Assembly (NCBI RefSeq): GCF_964340395.1
Contig: NC_135550.1
Span: 17,882,484 to 17,946,483 of the forward strand
Length of the DNA stretch: 64,000 bases
Direction: 5' to 3'
Source of the DNA: Glandiceps talaboti
Taxonomy: Eukaryota; Hemichordata; Enteropneusta; Spengelidae
The notes beneath the pieces were generated by a model. It was not told where the DNA came from. It searched no databases and saw only the letters and a list, made by a program, of their open reading frames with translations. Below are positions 12,678 through 24,545 of this stretch, piece by piece. Made by a program: the position numbers and the translations under genes. The stretch's first letter is position 1. Every line of letters begins with the position of its first letter.

Positions 12678-13411
12678 TTCAATGAAATGGTCGTCCTTCT
12701 TAAAACTATAAATAAATTCACGCTAGTTGTGAACTAAAACTACAATTATATCAGTTCTGAAAGATTGTCAGTCAAAATTTAACAGAGCTGGGTATTGCTC
12801 AACAAGGACTCAATATGAGTTTACTGCGTTTTTTTTTTAAATCCTCAAAAACGATGAAGTCCGGGCTGAAAACAGCCAACACCACACAAATTTGCTTACA
12901 ACTCCATAATTGCAAAGGAAATCACGGTTACAACGCGTAAAATTCGCAGATAGTGGAATATTTTTCACAAATATCAGCGTAGAAGATTTTAGACATGCTG
13001 TGCAATCGCCAATAACGTATCAAAGTGAGGCTGGGTCAAAGTGAGGTCAGCCTCGATTGCGATTAACAAAAAAGGTCCTTTAGGTCTTTGAAATATTGGG
13101 AAATGGTACAAACAACACCTCGGTTAGTAAACATTATTCACTAATACTTCTTAGTGTATCTTATTCTTAAGGCAAAAACATTATGAAATATAATAATTTA
13201 TTTGCATTTATCACCATTTGCTTAAATCACAACTACTTTCGATATCTTTCGTTGTTAATCACATCAAGTTAGGGGGTACGAAAGGCTAAATTTGAAAGGG
13301 AAGTGGGAAACGCTACATGTCCTCATTGCGGCACTTTGATTGAACAGAATCCCGGATCATTTTCCTTAAACAGTCAACAAAGATCACAATTGCAAGGTTA
13401 TCAACTGTCAG
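12678..13411. promoter_or_regulatory. Divergent promoter region EIF1AD / BANF1, with probable BANF1 5'-UTR exon
   Basis: A CTGTCAG|GTAAGC donor at 13411/13412 suggests a noncoding first exon of BANF1 ending at 13411. It would splice to ATTTACAG|GTGATC at 16049, just before the BANF1 ATG at 16077. This leaves a compact divergent promoter between EIF1AD and BANF1 rather than a 3.4-kb gap. No transcript evidence is available. Confidence 0.45.
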
Positions 13412-13749
13412 GTAAGCTACATGTTAACCGACTCCGGGTAATATCAGCATTTCTCTGACTAAGAACGATTTCTGATTGCGGAAGAAGGCAGCTGACTCAA
13501 CGTTATGGTCAGTTCAGAGTTTACGAAGACGCCATCATGCAAGGGTTGATTGAAACGTTGAACTTGAGTACTGTACATTTCGTTTCTTTTCCTGTGTGAT
13601 TATACCTCCAAATGATCGCATCAAATGTTCGTTTAAAACTAATTCTATAGACACGACTGAAATTTACGTTTTGCAATGTGTAAATCCCACATACAGGTTC
13701 TCTACTGTAGACAATGAATCATGGAAGTTTACACTTTCAGTTTCATAGT

Positions 13750-14045
13750 GCAATCATATGCTATGGAGGTACAATGTAGCATAGTATCCGTCTACCTCCA
13801 TGGTGCAATGTAGTTCAGCTTGAAGTTGGAATACAGGACTTGATTCTGACAATGTCCATACAAGGGACATTGTCAGATTCGAGTCCTGACTTCCACTGTC
13901 GGCAATTAGGACTACAAATGTAGGTGCAATCATGGATGTAATATCACTAATACATCCATGGTGCAATGTAGTCCTGCTTGCAAACGGTGCAGATGTATCA
14001 CTCAACACCGAACAACTCACACTGTATGCAAGCAGGACAAGGTGC
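13750..14045. repeat. Nested palindromic repeat block
   Basis: It contains a near-perfect hairpin (13845-13880, arms TCTGACAATGTCC and GGGACATTGTCAGA). A second inverted pair is GTCCTGCTTGC near 13971 and GCAAGCAGGAC near 14028. Related words recur at 24437-24490 (GTAGTCCTGCTTGCA, then GATTCTGACAAT), so this is a mobile or dispersed family. It directly adjoins the reverse-transcriptase fragment. Confidence 0.6.
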
Positions 14046-14049
14046 AATA

Positions 14050-14695
14050 TTGACATAAAAAATTATCCATTAGACAAGACATCAGTGTTAGGGAACCGAA
14101 TGTTCAACCTGTTCATAAATGATATCACAGCATCAGTAACTCAACCATTAGACTATTTGCAGATGACTGCATCATATATAAACCCATAATATCAAACAAA
14201 GATGAAATCTCATTCCAGCAAGATCTTGACAATCTTGTCACCTGGTCAAACCAGTGGGGAATGAAGTTCAATGCATCAAAGTGCAAGGTTATGAGAGTAT
14301 CACGTAAACAAAAACCTGGAATCACTAACTACACCATGCTTGGCACAACACTGGAAGAAGTCAAAGAAGTTAAGTACTTGGGCATACTTCAACTACTTCA
14401 ACATAACCTGAAATGGAATCAGCAGACATGTCATGCAGCCACAAAAGCCACCAAAATACTAAACTTTACTCAAAGAAACTTTCATCACTGTTCTAGGACT
14501 GTCAAAGAAAACCTGTACAAAACTATAGTTCAACCACACCTTGAATATGCATCAGCAGCCTGGAACCCAGGAACACAAAAGAACATTAAAATCCTCCAAA
14601 ATCCTACAATGCAGAGCAGCAAGATTTGTACTTGGGGATTACAAGCCAAAATCAAGTGTTACAGACATGTAGGGAACGGTTACATGTACAGCTAG
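14050..14695 (+). pseudogene. Decayed non-LTR retrotransposon reverse-transcriptase fragment
   Basis: The conceptual translation matches the 3' half of a LINE-type reverse transcriptase (Jockey/CR1-like family as far as can be judged). A palm region with FNLFINDI is followed, after a frameshift, by the catalytic FADD at 14156-14167. A second open stretch from about 14261 carries the thumb-type words KCKVMRVSRK, KYLGI and QPHLEYASAAWNP. At least two frame breaks, no 5' half and no poly(A) tail were seen, so it is dead. It lies in the probable 5'-UTR intron of BANF1. Confidence 0.85.
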
Positions 14696-16048
14696 GTTTA
14701 ATATACACTACAATGTATAACATTACATATTGTTGGCCGATACATGTATTTGTATTTTTTTCAACCTAAACCAGTTGTTCTATATCGCTTTGTAACGTTG
14801 TTATTGTTGTAAAGATTCAGTTTGCTTCATTGTACATTGTACATCATCATGTAGCATATCATGACAAGTTAATTGAGAACTACACGTCTATGTGTAATAC
14901 AGGTCAACGTCAACATGTGCATTAGTACACAGACTGGTTAGTAGTGTGTCTTGACCAAATTTCCCACCCCAACCCTAATTAGCACTTGCAATTTTATGTG
15001 ACTTTCACCTGTTTCTATTTCATGTACAACAAACAAAAATACACGACACCCCAAAAACTATAGCACTATACTTGTCCATCACAATACTGAATTTTATTGA
15101 TCGAACTTTAATTTTTAGATTGATTACCTGTACCCTTTGCACATGGATCGTGTCCTATGTACATGCGGCCATAACTTTAATGTGTACATGTGTGTACGTC
15201 ACGAAAGTCGCTGTTGTTGGAAAAAACATGAACTATCACATGCAAATTACATGTAACAGTTTTGAGGATTGAATATGTTTGGTCAATCAATTTTAAGGGT
15301 AATAAGAACATGCATTTGACAACAAAACACTTAATCGATGCTATGTCAAAGGTCACGTCTGTCACCAGCATGTCATGCTAGTGACAGGCGCCGGTCAGCA
15401 GACTCGGCCCTATTTAAACCAAATAAATCTGTAAGATTTATGTATAACTGACAGGCTACACAGTGTATAATAAATTTGAATGTGATAGGTGAGACCACAC
15501 TGATGGGTATCAAATGAGTAACTTATGAGCATGATGAGGTTGAATGTAACAAGAATGTCAAGGTGACTAACACAGGGGGCGCACTTGAAGTGTCTTCTTT
15601 CCTAATTACCAATTTTGAGCACTCCCCAAACTTCAATTGCACTATTAGTATTACAGTCAGTGAGTTGAGATACATATATACATGTACTACATTTAGATCA
15701 TATAATGACGTATAGATGTTTTCACTGGGACATCTGAGCTACATTTTATGTTTACCAGTTTTATTCATTCTTTTTTCAGTCGTCATTCATGTACAGACTT
15801 AATTTCAGTGCTGAGCACGTTCTCCCAAATGAAACCTGTTGCAAAATGTACAAACCATCACACATCAGACAAAAAAACAAACATACATTACAAAACTGAC
15901 TAAAAAATTGGACCAGCACCAAAGTTACAAAGGCCAGATGTTACATTAAAAAGAAAAGACAACTGATAAGCTTAGCAGACTAGATTTTAAGTTCTCTTTT
16001 CAAAGTTGTTGAACTCAGATTTAATCTTAATGTTATAATTATTTACAG
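14696..16048. other. Remainder of the BANF1 5' intron
   Basis: No gene is seen. A short motif at 15380-15408 (GGCGCCGGTCAGCAGACTC region, then ATTTAAACC) recurs at 24291-24355 in slightly changed form, so it marks another piece of the dispersed repeat family. Confidence 0.5.
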
Positions 16049-16076
16049 GTGATCAAAGTAGTACACATTTATCAAT

Positions 16077-17119
16077 ATGTCTTCAACATCCCAAAAACAC
16101 CGTGACTTTGTGGCAGAACCCATGGCTGATAAACCAGTTACAGCACTAGCTGGAATAGGACCTGCACTAGGAGGAAGGCTGGAAGATAAAGGATTTGATA
16201 AGGTTAGGTATTGTTGTGAAATCTGTAGTTTTCATTGGCCTGATTAACTTTGAATGATTAAATCCTCTTTCTCCCTAGAGGGTGTTTGCTACTACACTAC
16301 TAAGTACAAGCTGGGAGAAAGAGGTATCGTTGATTATGAAATCAAATCAAACTGTTGCATTCATTTCTAATGTACCATTCTACAATATATTTTCCATTGT
16401 ATTTATCATCTACATCCTGTAGTTTGTTTTTGCTGTTGTCTTCGAAGCTGGACATGTAAACATATAAATGAAGATGAAACCTAGATAATGCAACTTTTAA
16501 AATATCCAGAAACTTCCAAACTCAATTTAAGCATGGTATTTTTTAACTAACCTGAACATTATTTCACTGTTCATGTTCTCTTGTTTAATGAGCAGAAATG
16601 GTTTTCATATATTTTGTCAGAATGAACAAAATGTATTTGTGTTGTAATATTTAACACTTTTTCATGCAATCAAAAAAGCAGTGAATAAGATAATTTAGAA
16701 CTGTAATGAAATGTTCTTATTTTTCATCGGAAATAGTGATAGGAAGTGAGAGAAATTTCAATTCATGTTAAAATAATGCAGTGCTATTTTACTGGGCTGT
16801 TAAGGAAATAGTATGTGTAAGAATTAGATACAACATTTGTGCCATGTTATTATCAGCTACCACTCATACATGTATGGTTTAGGAGCCTGAATGGTATGTT
16901 ATCCATGATGACCCTGTACTGTATTTCAAGTTGTCTTGAAGGGATCGTAAATGATGATATTATTCATTGCAGGCATACATAGTTCTTGGCCAGTTCTTGA
17001 TCCTGAAGAAGACTGAAGAACTCTTTCGTGATTGGCTCAATGAGACAACTGGTGCCAATAAAAAGCAGGCTGGAGATTGCTACCAGTGCCTTAGGGATTG
17101 GTGTGACAATTTCCTGTAA
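16077..17119 (+). CDS. BANF1: Barrier-to-autointegration factor (BAF)
   Basis: Coding exons 16077-16202 and 16973-17119 (phase 0) give 90 aa; human BANF1 has 89. The N-terminus [16 protein letters not shown], the helix-hairpin-helix DNA-binding region [20 protein letters not shown] and the C-terminus [10 protein letters not shown] align along the full length with human BAF. BAF dimers bridge double-stranded DNA and bind LEM-domain proteins and lamin, working in nuclear envelope reassembly and chromatin organisation. The N-terminus has one extra residue relative to human, but keeps a Ser/Thr cluster (S2, S3, T4, S5) where VRK1 phosphorylates human BAF. A poly(A) signal AATAAA lies at 17382-17387. 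The probable 5'-UTR exon lies upstream of a long intron. Confidence 0.97.
16262..16325 (+). repeat. Small hairpin in BANF1 coding intron
   Basis: CCTCTTTCTCCC and its perfect complement GGGAGAAAGAGG are separated by about 36 nt. It may be a small foldback element remnant or chance. Confidence 0.5.
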
Positions 17120-17381
17120 ACATATTACTCATAGCTTTTTGTCATTCACCAGTTTATAGAAGCTAAGATTAGAAATCCAACATTATTAGTTGTCATTCAT
17201 CATATAAAATTTGTTTTTAATCATGTTCCAGTTTTAATGTACATGTAGGATGGTAGTTAGTGAAGATAAAAGGAAAGGGCACAGAAAACTGTATATTCAT
17301 ATTTTTTGTTTAATTGTGACTTGTTATGTTCAACTGAAACGCAAAGTTTAATGAATGATGTAGTGTACTACAATGAGTCTC

Positions 17382-17387
17382 AATAAA
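17382..17387 (+). terminator. BANF1 poly(A) signal
   Basis: Canonical AATAAA lies 263 bp after the BANF1 stop codon, in AT-rich sequence; it is the first such hexamer downstream that fits. Confidence 0.65.
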
Positions 17388-17820
17388 GCAAATTTTACAT
17401 TACATCTAATATCCAGTAATGATTTGTGCCAAGTTTTTGCTGATGATGCCTTCATTATGGCATGTTTTTTTTTTCATTGCTGTCTGTAATACAGTATTAC
17501 TTTTGTGATATGTATGACAAAGGCAATCATGATAAGTTCCTGTTACTGGAGAAATTCTTAAAAGCTGTATTTTTGCAAAGAAAAACTTAAAATATGAAGT
17601 AGTATAGTGAAATACATTGCAGTATGAATAGTGTTCAAATAATAGTATTTTAGTTAGGGAGTAGTGGGAAGATTATGAAACTAGGGTGACTATTATCACC
17701 ACTCCATGTTAGATAGATTGTAATGTTGTACTGAGAGTAGAATTTGAAGCTTTAACCTTTTTTTCAAGTCACCTGTGTTCATCAAAATACTTTTGAACTG
17801 TTAGTTTCTTGACTCTTTCC

Positions 17821-18092
17821 TATGGAAGCTTAATGAGAACACAGGAGTAGTTTTTTTTTTTTAGTTTTACCATGGGAGTAGTTTTTTTTTTTATCATGGG
17901 AGTACCAGGGTAGTTTTTTTAGTAAATAAAAACTACTCCCATGGTAAAAAAAATTATTCCCATGAAATAAAAACTGCTCTCATGGTAAAAAAAAAACTAC
18001 TCCCATGAAATAAACACGACTCCCATGGTAAAAAAAAAAATACCCACATGGTTTTAAAAAAAGTATTCCTGTGTCCTCATTAAACTTCCGTA
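17821..18092. mobile_element. Foldback MITE-like element with TA ends
   Basis: Terminal arms of 29 bp match at about 25 positions: TATGGAAGCTTAATGAG... at the left, and the complement of ...CTCATTAAACTTCCGTA at the right. Both ends carry TA, as expected for a TA target duplication (Tc1/mariner-type). The interior is made of repeated ACTACTCCCATGGTAAAA-like units, in one orientation on the left and inverted on the right, so the whole 272 bp folds back on itself. There is no coding capacity. Confidence 0.75.
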
Positions 18093-19257
18093 GTTTCTAG
18101 ATTCTTTGTGTTCTGTTACTATTTTTAAGCCTATGATAAATAAATATTTTGCATAATTCTGAAGGACATTGGTACTCCTTTACACTGGCACATGTGATAG
18201 TGTAGTGGATGAGTGAATGTTAAGATACTGGGAAATGACAATTCTTTGTAAAGGAGGTCATACTACTCAAGTACCTTGGCAAGCACTAAGTCCAGAGGCT
18301 GCCCCCGAACAGCACTCCTAGTGGTCAAATTGGATAATCCTTTTGTCTTTCTTATAACCGGACTACATATTGGATAATATAGGGAGCTTGCCACTGATAG
18401 ACTTGTATCCTTTTTACCTCTCGTAAAAGGAGATTATACATGTAAAAGGGAGAGATGTCTGTCTGTTTCATCATTTTCTTTACAACTGCGGTGGTCAATT
18501 CAATTGCAACTTGATCTTATGTGAAAAGAAAGATCTGATTAGGTTATGTAAACATTCATGAATATTAAAAATGTATTTGCATAATTAGTTATTTCAGGAA
18601 TTAGGTATTAGCATTAAAATGCGTCCTTCAGTTATCAGATAAATTTGTATATACATTGATGATGACAAAGTACAAGTGTCCTATAAAGCTTGTTTACTTA
18701 GCTTTGGATTTTAGTGAGCAATGGCTGAAGAATGCAAGCTTACAATTTCATATAATTTGGTACATACACTGAAAAAAACAAAGTACACACGTCCTCTATA
18801 GCCAGTTGTTAATTTCAATGAGTTATTTGCATAATTTATGAAATTTACAAATTAAGTGATATACTATTGTAGCTCAGAATTTCAAATACTGAAAATGGGT
18901 GAAGGAATTAATCGAAAGACGATATATAGAAGACATTCATGTTATATCTGGTTAATTGTTGAAGCTCTGAAGATCATGGACAACAGGATGTTTTGAGCCA
19001 CATCAGTGTTAGGAACCCTGGTATAACGGTCTGAATTAGTCCCCCTACAACATTGTACCATGATTTTATTTGGTATTAAAACTAAAGGAATACACAATAA
19101 CACTGCTTACTCCATAGACCCTCTATGCTTACTCACATAGTATAATTCCCTGGTATAATTGAAATTGAAATCACTGGACTCCTTCAAGAGTTGCAAATAT
19201 TTTGTGTAATAGCGCCCTCAGTGGTCATATTCAATATCACTCAAAGAGACGACAAAT
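18093..19257. other. Intergenic, no gene seen
   Basis: AT-rich sequence. Two related stretches, about 18555-18720 and 18770-18880 (ATTTGCATAATT plus ACAAAGTACA--GTCCTNTA words), hint at an old tandem duplication. No open frame or RNA gene is supported. Confidence 0.4.
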
Positions 19258-19810
19258 ACCACTCTGACTTTCACAGCAAAGGAGTGAACACATCCACTCT
19301 GATTTACACACAGAGGAGTGAACACATCCACTCTGACTTTCACGCAAAGAAGTGAACACATCCACTCTGATTTTCACAGCAAAGAGTGAACACATCCACT
19401 CTGACTTTCACACAAAGGAGTGAACACATCCACTCTGACTTTCACAGCAAAAGACTGAACACATCCACTCTGACTTTCACAGCAAAAGACTGACCACATT
19501 CACTCTGACTTTCACAGCAAAGACTGACCACATTCACTCTGACTTTCACAGCAAAGAGTGAACACAGCCACTCTGACTTTCACAGCAGAGTGAACACATC
19601 CACTCTGATTTTCACAGCAAAGAGTGAACACATCCACTCTGACTTTCACACAAAGGAGTGAACACTTCCACTCTGACTTTCACAGCAAAAGAGTGAACAC
19701 ATCCACTCTGACTTTCACAGCAAAAGAGTGAACACATCCACGCTGACTTTCACAGCAAAAGACTGACCACATTCACTCTGACTTTCACGCAAAAGAGTGA
19801 ACACATCCAT
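19258..19810 (+). repeat. 35-bp minisatellite, about 16 copies
   Basis: Units of 33-36 bp built on GAACACATCCACTCTGACTT followed by TCACAGCAAAAGAGT. Copies differ by small substitutions and indels of the A run. It is intergenic, downstream of BANF1. Confidence 0.95.
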
Positions 19811-22800
19811 GTACATATGTAATGTATGTTTTATTCCAGTAATTCTCAGAATATTACATTTCTAAAGCTTTATAGAAATTCTGAACTTTTACAGTTGTGT
19901 GTATTTGATAGTTACCCAATGTCAAAACCCCATTTATCTGTACACTGATTCTATAAATACCTACAGGATGAAATATTCATCAACAAACACTTGAGCAAGC
20001 GACCAAGGAACCACTTTCCAAATTGCAAAAGAAAGACAAATCTGAAAATTTTAGCCCCAGAAATTCATTTTCCAATACTTGACCACTGTTGCAGTTTGGT
20101 ACGTATGAATTTACATTTTATAACTAACATTCAGGTTTTTTTGTTAAGATTTTTAAATATGGGGTGCAACATTTTTAAAAATACATTTCAAAATATTTGT
20201 GGATTTTATAATTTTTATTTTTACGTTTGGCTTTGTGCTCTTGCTAGTCTAGGTTTAGAACTAAGTATTGCAAATTGAACTGGAAAAAAAACTGACTCAC
20301 ACTTTTCTATAATTATAAAGATTCCTCTATGCCCATCATTTTTCATGTGGGAGTTATGTATATGTCCAAAGTTTGGCAAAGAAATACAGCTTTGTTGTAT
20401 TCATATTTTTACAAATTACAAGTGTTGTTTCTACTACACAAAAGATCAGACAATGTACATTCCAAAATAGTTACGGAGTTTGACAGGTTTTATAATTGAA
20501 AGAAATTTTCTGAAAGCAAGGACCATACGATGTCCCACCAAAAGGTTTAATGGAAACCACAGACAAGACACCTGTGATGTATACATATACATTGTATATG
20601 CACATACACAGCATGTCTGATTTGATTTTGGGTCTATATGAAGGCACAAGCAAAAACTGTATAAAACTACAAGAATATCGTGTTTTAGGGTGAAAAATAA
20701 GTGGGAAGTTTCAGACAAGAAAGAAGACGTTCAAAATTCAAAACGATGATTATTGTACTAACTAAACACTTTTTCTGGTAATATTCCCCTCTTCACTGAT
20801 GAAATGGACTTAAAGTTAAAGGGAAGGAAGGGGGTCACTTTTACTTGAGCCATACCCAACAGAGTCAGAATGAATTACCAAAACCAAAAAAAATGATCAT
20901 TACGAAAATTATCATTGGAGTGCTACTGAGGTTTTTTCTTGGATAAATTAAGAGAGTAGTTACATTGTAAATGATTGGTACATTTGTAAGGTATCTACCA
21001 GTACACATCTTGCCATTTACACTGGTCTATGTAACAAACTTTCAATCCAAAATAACCTGTCAAATGGATTTTTCCTTATCAAATGATTGGAGTATGGGAT
21101 ACTGAATGCATGTACTCACTCTATAAAAATGTCAGGTATTTTGGTTAAAAATCATTCTTGTAATGTGTTTCTCCTCTAATGAGCTAGAGATGTCGTTCTA
21201 AAAATTTACAGTAGGAGATAATGGCATTAAAAGTGAAAAAGAATACAACAAAAAGACAGGAATATGTAAAGTACATCACCCAGGTTAACTGTGTGTTGTT
21301 CCTTTCAACAGGGGTCAACACGTGAGGGCGCCCTAACTACTGAAGGCAAAAACAAACTTTGGATCGAGAAAAGAATTTGCTCCCACAACATAAAAGTAAC
21401 AAAATAATCTAAGGGGAAAAGTTAACTAGCCCAGTAATATTTACATGTACATACATTTGTGAGACTGACTATGGATAAAATCTGAGTTCTACTGATTGCA
21501 CTTTAAAGAGGGGTGGTACATTACCTGTGATAGGGAAAGAGTGCTTTCCTTTTTCTACTTATCATTATAAAAAAACTGCATCGAATTATACACATAAAAC
21601 CTTTCACCAAAATAGGCTTTTGAAGACTTGGTCACAAGGTGTAGAAATCCTTTACTTGAGATTTCTGTCTGGGAGTATATGTTATTTTGAAATTTAACAA
21701 TACAGCAACACATATAGCTTAATATGATGTTGCAATATCAAGGCTCGAATTTTACTTCTACACTTGGGAGTCAGAGTTAGCCAAGTGAACTGTTTCAGTG
21801 ACAATCTTCTTTTGATTTCAATTGGTCTAACAGACTACCATCTTATACATTTGTAGTCTAGTTATGATGCTTAGTTGTCTATGTGTCAAGGCCTACAGCT
21901 ACTGTCATTCAAGTCCTGAATATGCTAAAGGTCAGAATCAATTTGTGTATCAAATTTGACCATTTTCATCAGCTACTATAATGTTACAGTGCTAAACTAA
22001 TCACTGACATTTTTTGAGGTGACAGTTCACGTCTAAAAGACACCAGGGCTTGTACACTTTGATCAAGAGGCTATGCACTGAAATGTCTACCAGAGTACTC
22101 ACTGGACTTTGTTTTTCCTCCTTTTGAAATTCAATAGGAAGTATACCCTGGTAAAACATTATAAAATCTTTGGCAGTAAATCACACCATGTCCAAGGCAA
22201 AAGTTTGCCTGAACTACAATAATTGACAATATATCTGAATAAGGAGACCCAACCACAAAACAAAACCTGATACTTACAAACACTGATTACAAATATCTCC
22301 CATTTGTTTTCAGGACAGTGTGTCAGACTATGGAGTCTTGCTAAAACATCGTAATAGTAACTAAAAGTTGTAAGATCCAACCACAAAACAAATCCTGACA
22401 CTTACACTAGCTTGATTAGTATTTGTTTTGAGGACAGTATTTCATAAGACTATGGTCTTGCTAAAAAAAATTACAATTTGATTATGACTAACATTTGTGT
22501 GCATTGAACTTACAGAATGACAAATAATAGCAAAAGTTGATGACATCACCACAAGAAAACTTTAAACTTGCAAGTTTGATGATTGGCTCAGACTGATTTA
22601 GGAATGAATGGTTTGGAAATAGCATTTTATTGTATTCATTAGTTATACACATTTTGTTGACATACACATGCTTATTCTGTGGTACATTCACATACTTGTC
22701 TTGATTTTTCCTAAAACGCTGAAAAATAAATGAATCTATATGAAAATACAAAACTCAATAGTTGTGTCTTTTTAAATCTAAACTTTCTAAATCAAGGAAA

Positions 22801-23706
22801 ATCATTTATATGGGATCTTTAAGTTGTCTATTTTGTGTGTGATTTGTAGCAACTGCTAGAGAAAAAGGAAATAAACATGTCACTTGAACAGAAAATGAAA
22901 TGTCTACACATAGACCTTCCATGGTGGAGAGTCTATGGTTTACATCAGTATTTGAGTCATTGTGAAGATAAGAATATTAACATGGTGAAGGTGGGAGACA
23001 ATGATGCCCTGATACACATACTAGACTTCTGTTCACTGTTGAATTTGGTTGGTGATTTCCTTGAAACTAGGGGGGCGGTTAGACGTCACGTCACAGTACA
23101 TACGACCATAAGCCATTACAGTAATCCATTTCAGTTATCAAATATGTCTTCATCTTCAAGGGTTGCTGCAGAGAGATAAGGAAACAAGTGCATGAACATA
23201 CAACAAGCGACCTATCGGTCAGAATAGCTCCGCTGTTTGTTTTTTAATTTAATTTTTTATTTTGGTGACATGTAGAAGTGGTTCAGGTCTTCAGCTCTTC
23301 GAGTCACTATGCAGTTTTGTTTTAGCGATGCAATAAAGTGGTTAGTGGTTTCATATGATGTCTCACTATAAAACACATTTTACATAGAAGTTGGTAATGT
23401 ATTGTACTTTTATACCATAGTCACCATTTTATAACAAAAATCTACTGTTATGAAAAATTGCACAAAATCTCAGAAAAAAATGACTGGGAAATGCACACAA
23501 GAAAAAGAAAAAAAGAGGATTTTGAGGTTGGCTATAAGTAATTCCAGTGTCTTACAGCTGTAACCCTGGAAAATTTTAATGAAGAATGAAATAAACTAGG
23601 GATCTAAAATAATTTTGAGGCAATTTGAATTTCAATTTTCTAACAAATTTACAAAGTCAACAACATTCAACTTGTTCTAGTTGTGGTAGATATATATAGG
23701 GAAGAA
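19811..23706. other. Intergenic; decayed duplications only
   Basis: No supported gene. A tandem duplication with a period near 127 bp spans 22251-22475 (CCAACCACAAAACAAA occurs twice, each followed by a TTTGTTTT-AGGACAGT block). An open frame at 22877-23179 (100 aa) has no recognisable domain and no clear splice partners. At 23224-23240 the word TAGCTCCGCTGT mirrors ACAGCGGAGCTA near 25660, possibly marking the ends of a larger degraded element. Confidence 0.4.
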
Positions 23707-24244
23707 ATGTATTAATCGCCATCTTAGTTTCCGTACGGCGACAATCTCAAGTACCCGGAAGAGAGTCATTCTCAGCCATACGTTACAGTGGTAACACTCG
23801 TTCATGTTCGGTTACCTTTCACAAAGAAAACACAACGAAATGGTTGAAATGGTCTTTTTTTAATTTCTTTTCATCACAACAACAAAATCTGCGTGATCAA
23901 AAGTGTTGTAAACTAAACCAGAAAGAATTATCGGACTGGCTAAACTTCCCGATGAACTGGAAGGTCCTACTACTTCCAAGTAAGCCTCGATAGTACTATA
24001 GTACGTGAGAAAATCGTCTCAAACTAGCGATACAACTTTCAAAATATAACTTGACATGTCTTCATTTGTTAGAGTTATACAATTCAAGACGGGTTTTCAC
24101 TCGAAAACAACAATTCTGTGAATAATGACACTCTGAACGCAGCGATTTCTCGGACGATGTTACCACTGTAACGTATGGCTGACAACGACTTGCTTCCGGG
24201 TTAGTCCCTCGTGCATACGGGTGGATTGTCGGCGATTAATACAT
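23707..24244. mobile_element. Foldback element with TTAA-flanked inverted arms
   Basis: The ends ATGTATTAATCGCC and GGCGATTAATACAT are perfect complements. The arms stay similar for about 110 bp, including the words ACCCGGAAG and CAGCCATACGTTACAGTGGT with their complements at 24150-24205. TTAA at 23712-23715 and 24236-24239 fits a piggyBac-type target site. The core has no coding capacity, so it would be non-autonomous. Confidence 0.72.
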
Positions 24245-24290
24245 ACATGTACATGTACATCGTCTGATATTTTAATTCACAGTGTTTTTT

Positions 24291-24545
24291 GTGACCGGCG
24301 CCTGTCAGCAGACTCTGCCATTTTTTTCATCATTCCATTGTATTTAAACCTTGTACTTGACATTTCGCAATATTTATAATTCTCAACAAAATACCTCAAC
24401 ATGCCTCACTTCGCTCGTACTCAAAGCAGCCCCGCACGTAGTCCTGCTTGCATACGGAGGAATTCGGGACTCGATTCTGACAATTGTCCCTCCCCCTCCG
24501 GTGTTTAGAGTCAAGTCAGTAATACAGACTCGTGCACCCGAGGAC
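24291..24545. repeat. Dispersed repeat with pieces shared with the BANF1 intron
   Basis: In order it holds a GGCGCC-GTCAGCAGACTC block (also at 15380), GTAGTCCTGCTTGCA (also near 13968) and GACTCGATTCTGACAAT (also near 13835, in both orientations). The class is unclear. Confidence 0.55.

Noticed and set aside
19258-19810. Regular 35-bp repeats that resemble a CRISPR array at first sight
   Set aside because: Units are contiguous with no unique spacers, and the DNA is animal nuclear.
22877-23179. 100-aa plus-strand open frame
   Set aside because: No recognisable domain, no convincing splice partners and ordinary length for chance in AT-rich DNA; kept only as a note.
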